Below, piece by piece: positions 8,037-8,174 of a stretch of DNA of 8,174 nt. Every line of letters begins with the position of its first letter. The first letter of the stretch is position 1. The notes beneath the pieces were generated by a model. It had not been told where the DNA came from, searched no databases, and worked only from the letters and a program-made list of their open reading frames with translations. A program made the translations under genes and the position numbers. Source of the stretch: DASZXJ01 sp035545895. Lineage in GTDB: Bacteria; Planctomycetota; Phycisphaerae; Tepidisphaerales; Tepidisphaeraceae. Location of the stretch: assembly GCA_035545895.1 (NCBI GenBank), contig DASZXJ010000150.1, forward strand, positions 1 to 8,174, in the 5' to 3' direction.

Positions 8037-8096
8037 TAGCCCCGCCGCTTGCGGCGGGAGTTCGAGCGCCAGAACCCGTCGCAAGCGACGGGGCTA
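8037..8096. repeat. Nested palindromic GC-rich repeat (REP-like)
   Basis: Two 22-bp arms (8037-8058 and 8075-8096) are inverted copies of each other at 20 of 22 positions, separated by 16 nt. Each arm is also self-complementary: CCCGCCGC-TT-GCGGCGGG in the left and CCCGTCGC-AA-GCGACGGG in the right, each with a perfect 8-bp stem. The two arms differ from mutual complementarity exactly at the positions where each one keeps its own internal pairing. It lies 40 bp after the sua5 stop and resembles dispersed REP-type palindromes. There is no T-run, but it could still slow transcription or protect the 3' end of the sua5 mRNA. Confidence 0.85.
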
Positions 8097-8157
8097 GAGC
8101 GGTTTTCAGATGACTGTACACCTATCCTGCGGTAGGCTGAGCCGATCACCTGCTGTT

Positions 8158-8174
8158 GGAGGTGTGGCATGGAG
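8158..8174 (+). CDS. Start of a downstream gene (partial)
   Basis: GGAGGTG (8158-8164) precedes ATG at 8169 with a 6-nt gap from GGAGG, and the window ends after the second codon (GAG). Only the initiation region is visible, so no product can be named. It provides a local reference for how this genome spaces Shine-Dalgarno and start codon. The coding part is 8169-8174. Confidence 0.5.

Overview
The window reads like a chromosomal stretch from a member of the PVC group, most likely a planctomycete (Phycisphaerae-like). This is an inference from three things: short degenerate intergenic repeats (GTCATT-type, GTGGTCAG-type and a nested GC-rich palindrome), planctomycete-flavoured hypothetical proteins (a degenerate response-regulator fold and a 570-residue membrane-anchored protein), and a Rhodospirillum-like K+-independent H+-pumping pyrophosphatase. 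No phylogeny was run, and a verrucomicrobial relative cannot be excluded.

Layout. Bases 1-315 have no gene; they hold a degenerate GTCATT repeat (48-154) and GC-rich DNA. queD (316-684, +) encodes the 6-carboxytetrahydropterin synthase of queuosine biosynthesis. It converges, across an inverted GTGGTCAG repeat (683-746), on a minus-strand pseudo-receiver gene (749-1084). Divergent from that gene, across 57 bp, is a 570-residue membrane-anchored protein of unknown function (1142-2854). After a 189-bp gap comes hppA (3044-5659), the membrane-bound pyrophosphatase, followed 13 bp later by rsfS (ribosome silencing factor), which appears to start at a non-canonical ATC at 5673. A small-gene zone follows: a DUF2103-like protein (6234-6518), a HicB-like antitoxin (6627-6836) and an N-terminally truncated HicA-like toxin frame overlapping it (about 6809-6985). 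The tRNA-modification gene for Sua5-type threonylcarbamoyl-AMP synthase (6995-7996) comes next, then a nested palindromic repeat (8037-8096). The first two codons of a further gene lie at the right edge (8169-8174).

Functionally this is mostly housekeeping (tRNA modification, energy conservation, ribosome silencing) with a small accessory toxin-antitoxin remnant; no large new system is visible. The most unusual signal concerns expression. Five genes (queD, the minus-strand gene, the 570-residue gene, the DUF2103-like gene and hicB) have no Shine-Dalgarno sequence but carry a TANNNT -10-like hexamer 6-8 nt before the ATG, the arrangement of leaderless transcripts. hppA, rsfS and the right-edge gene instead have strong Shine-Dalgarno sites. 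The second signal is the ATC start of rsfS, whose ribosome-binding context matches that of the right-edge gene at 12 of 14 positions.
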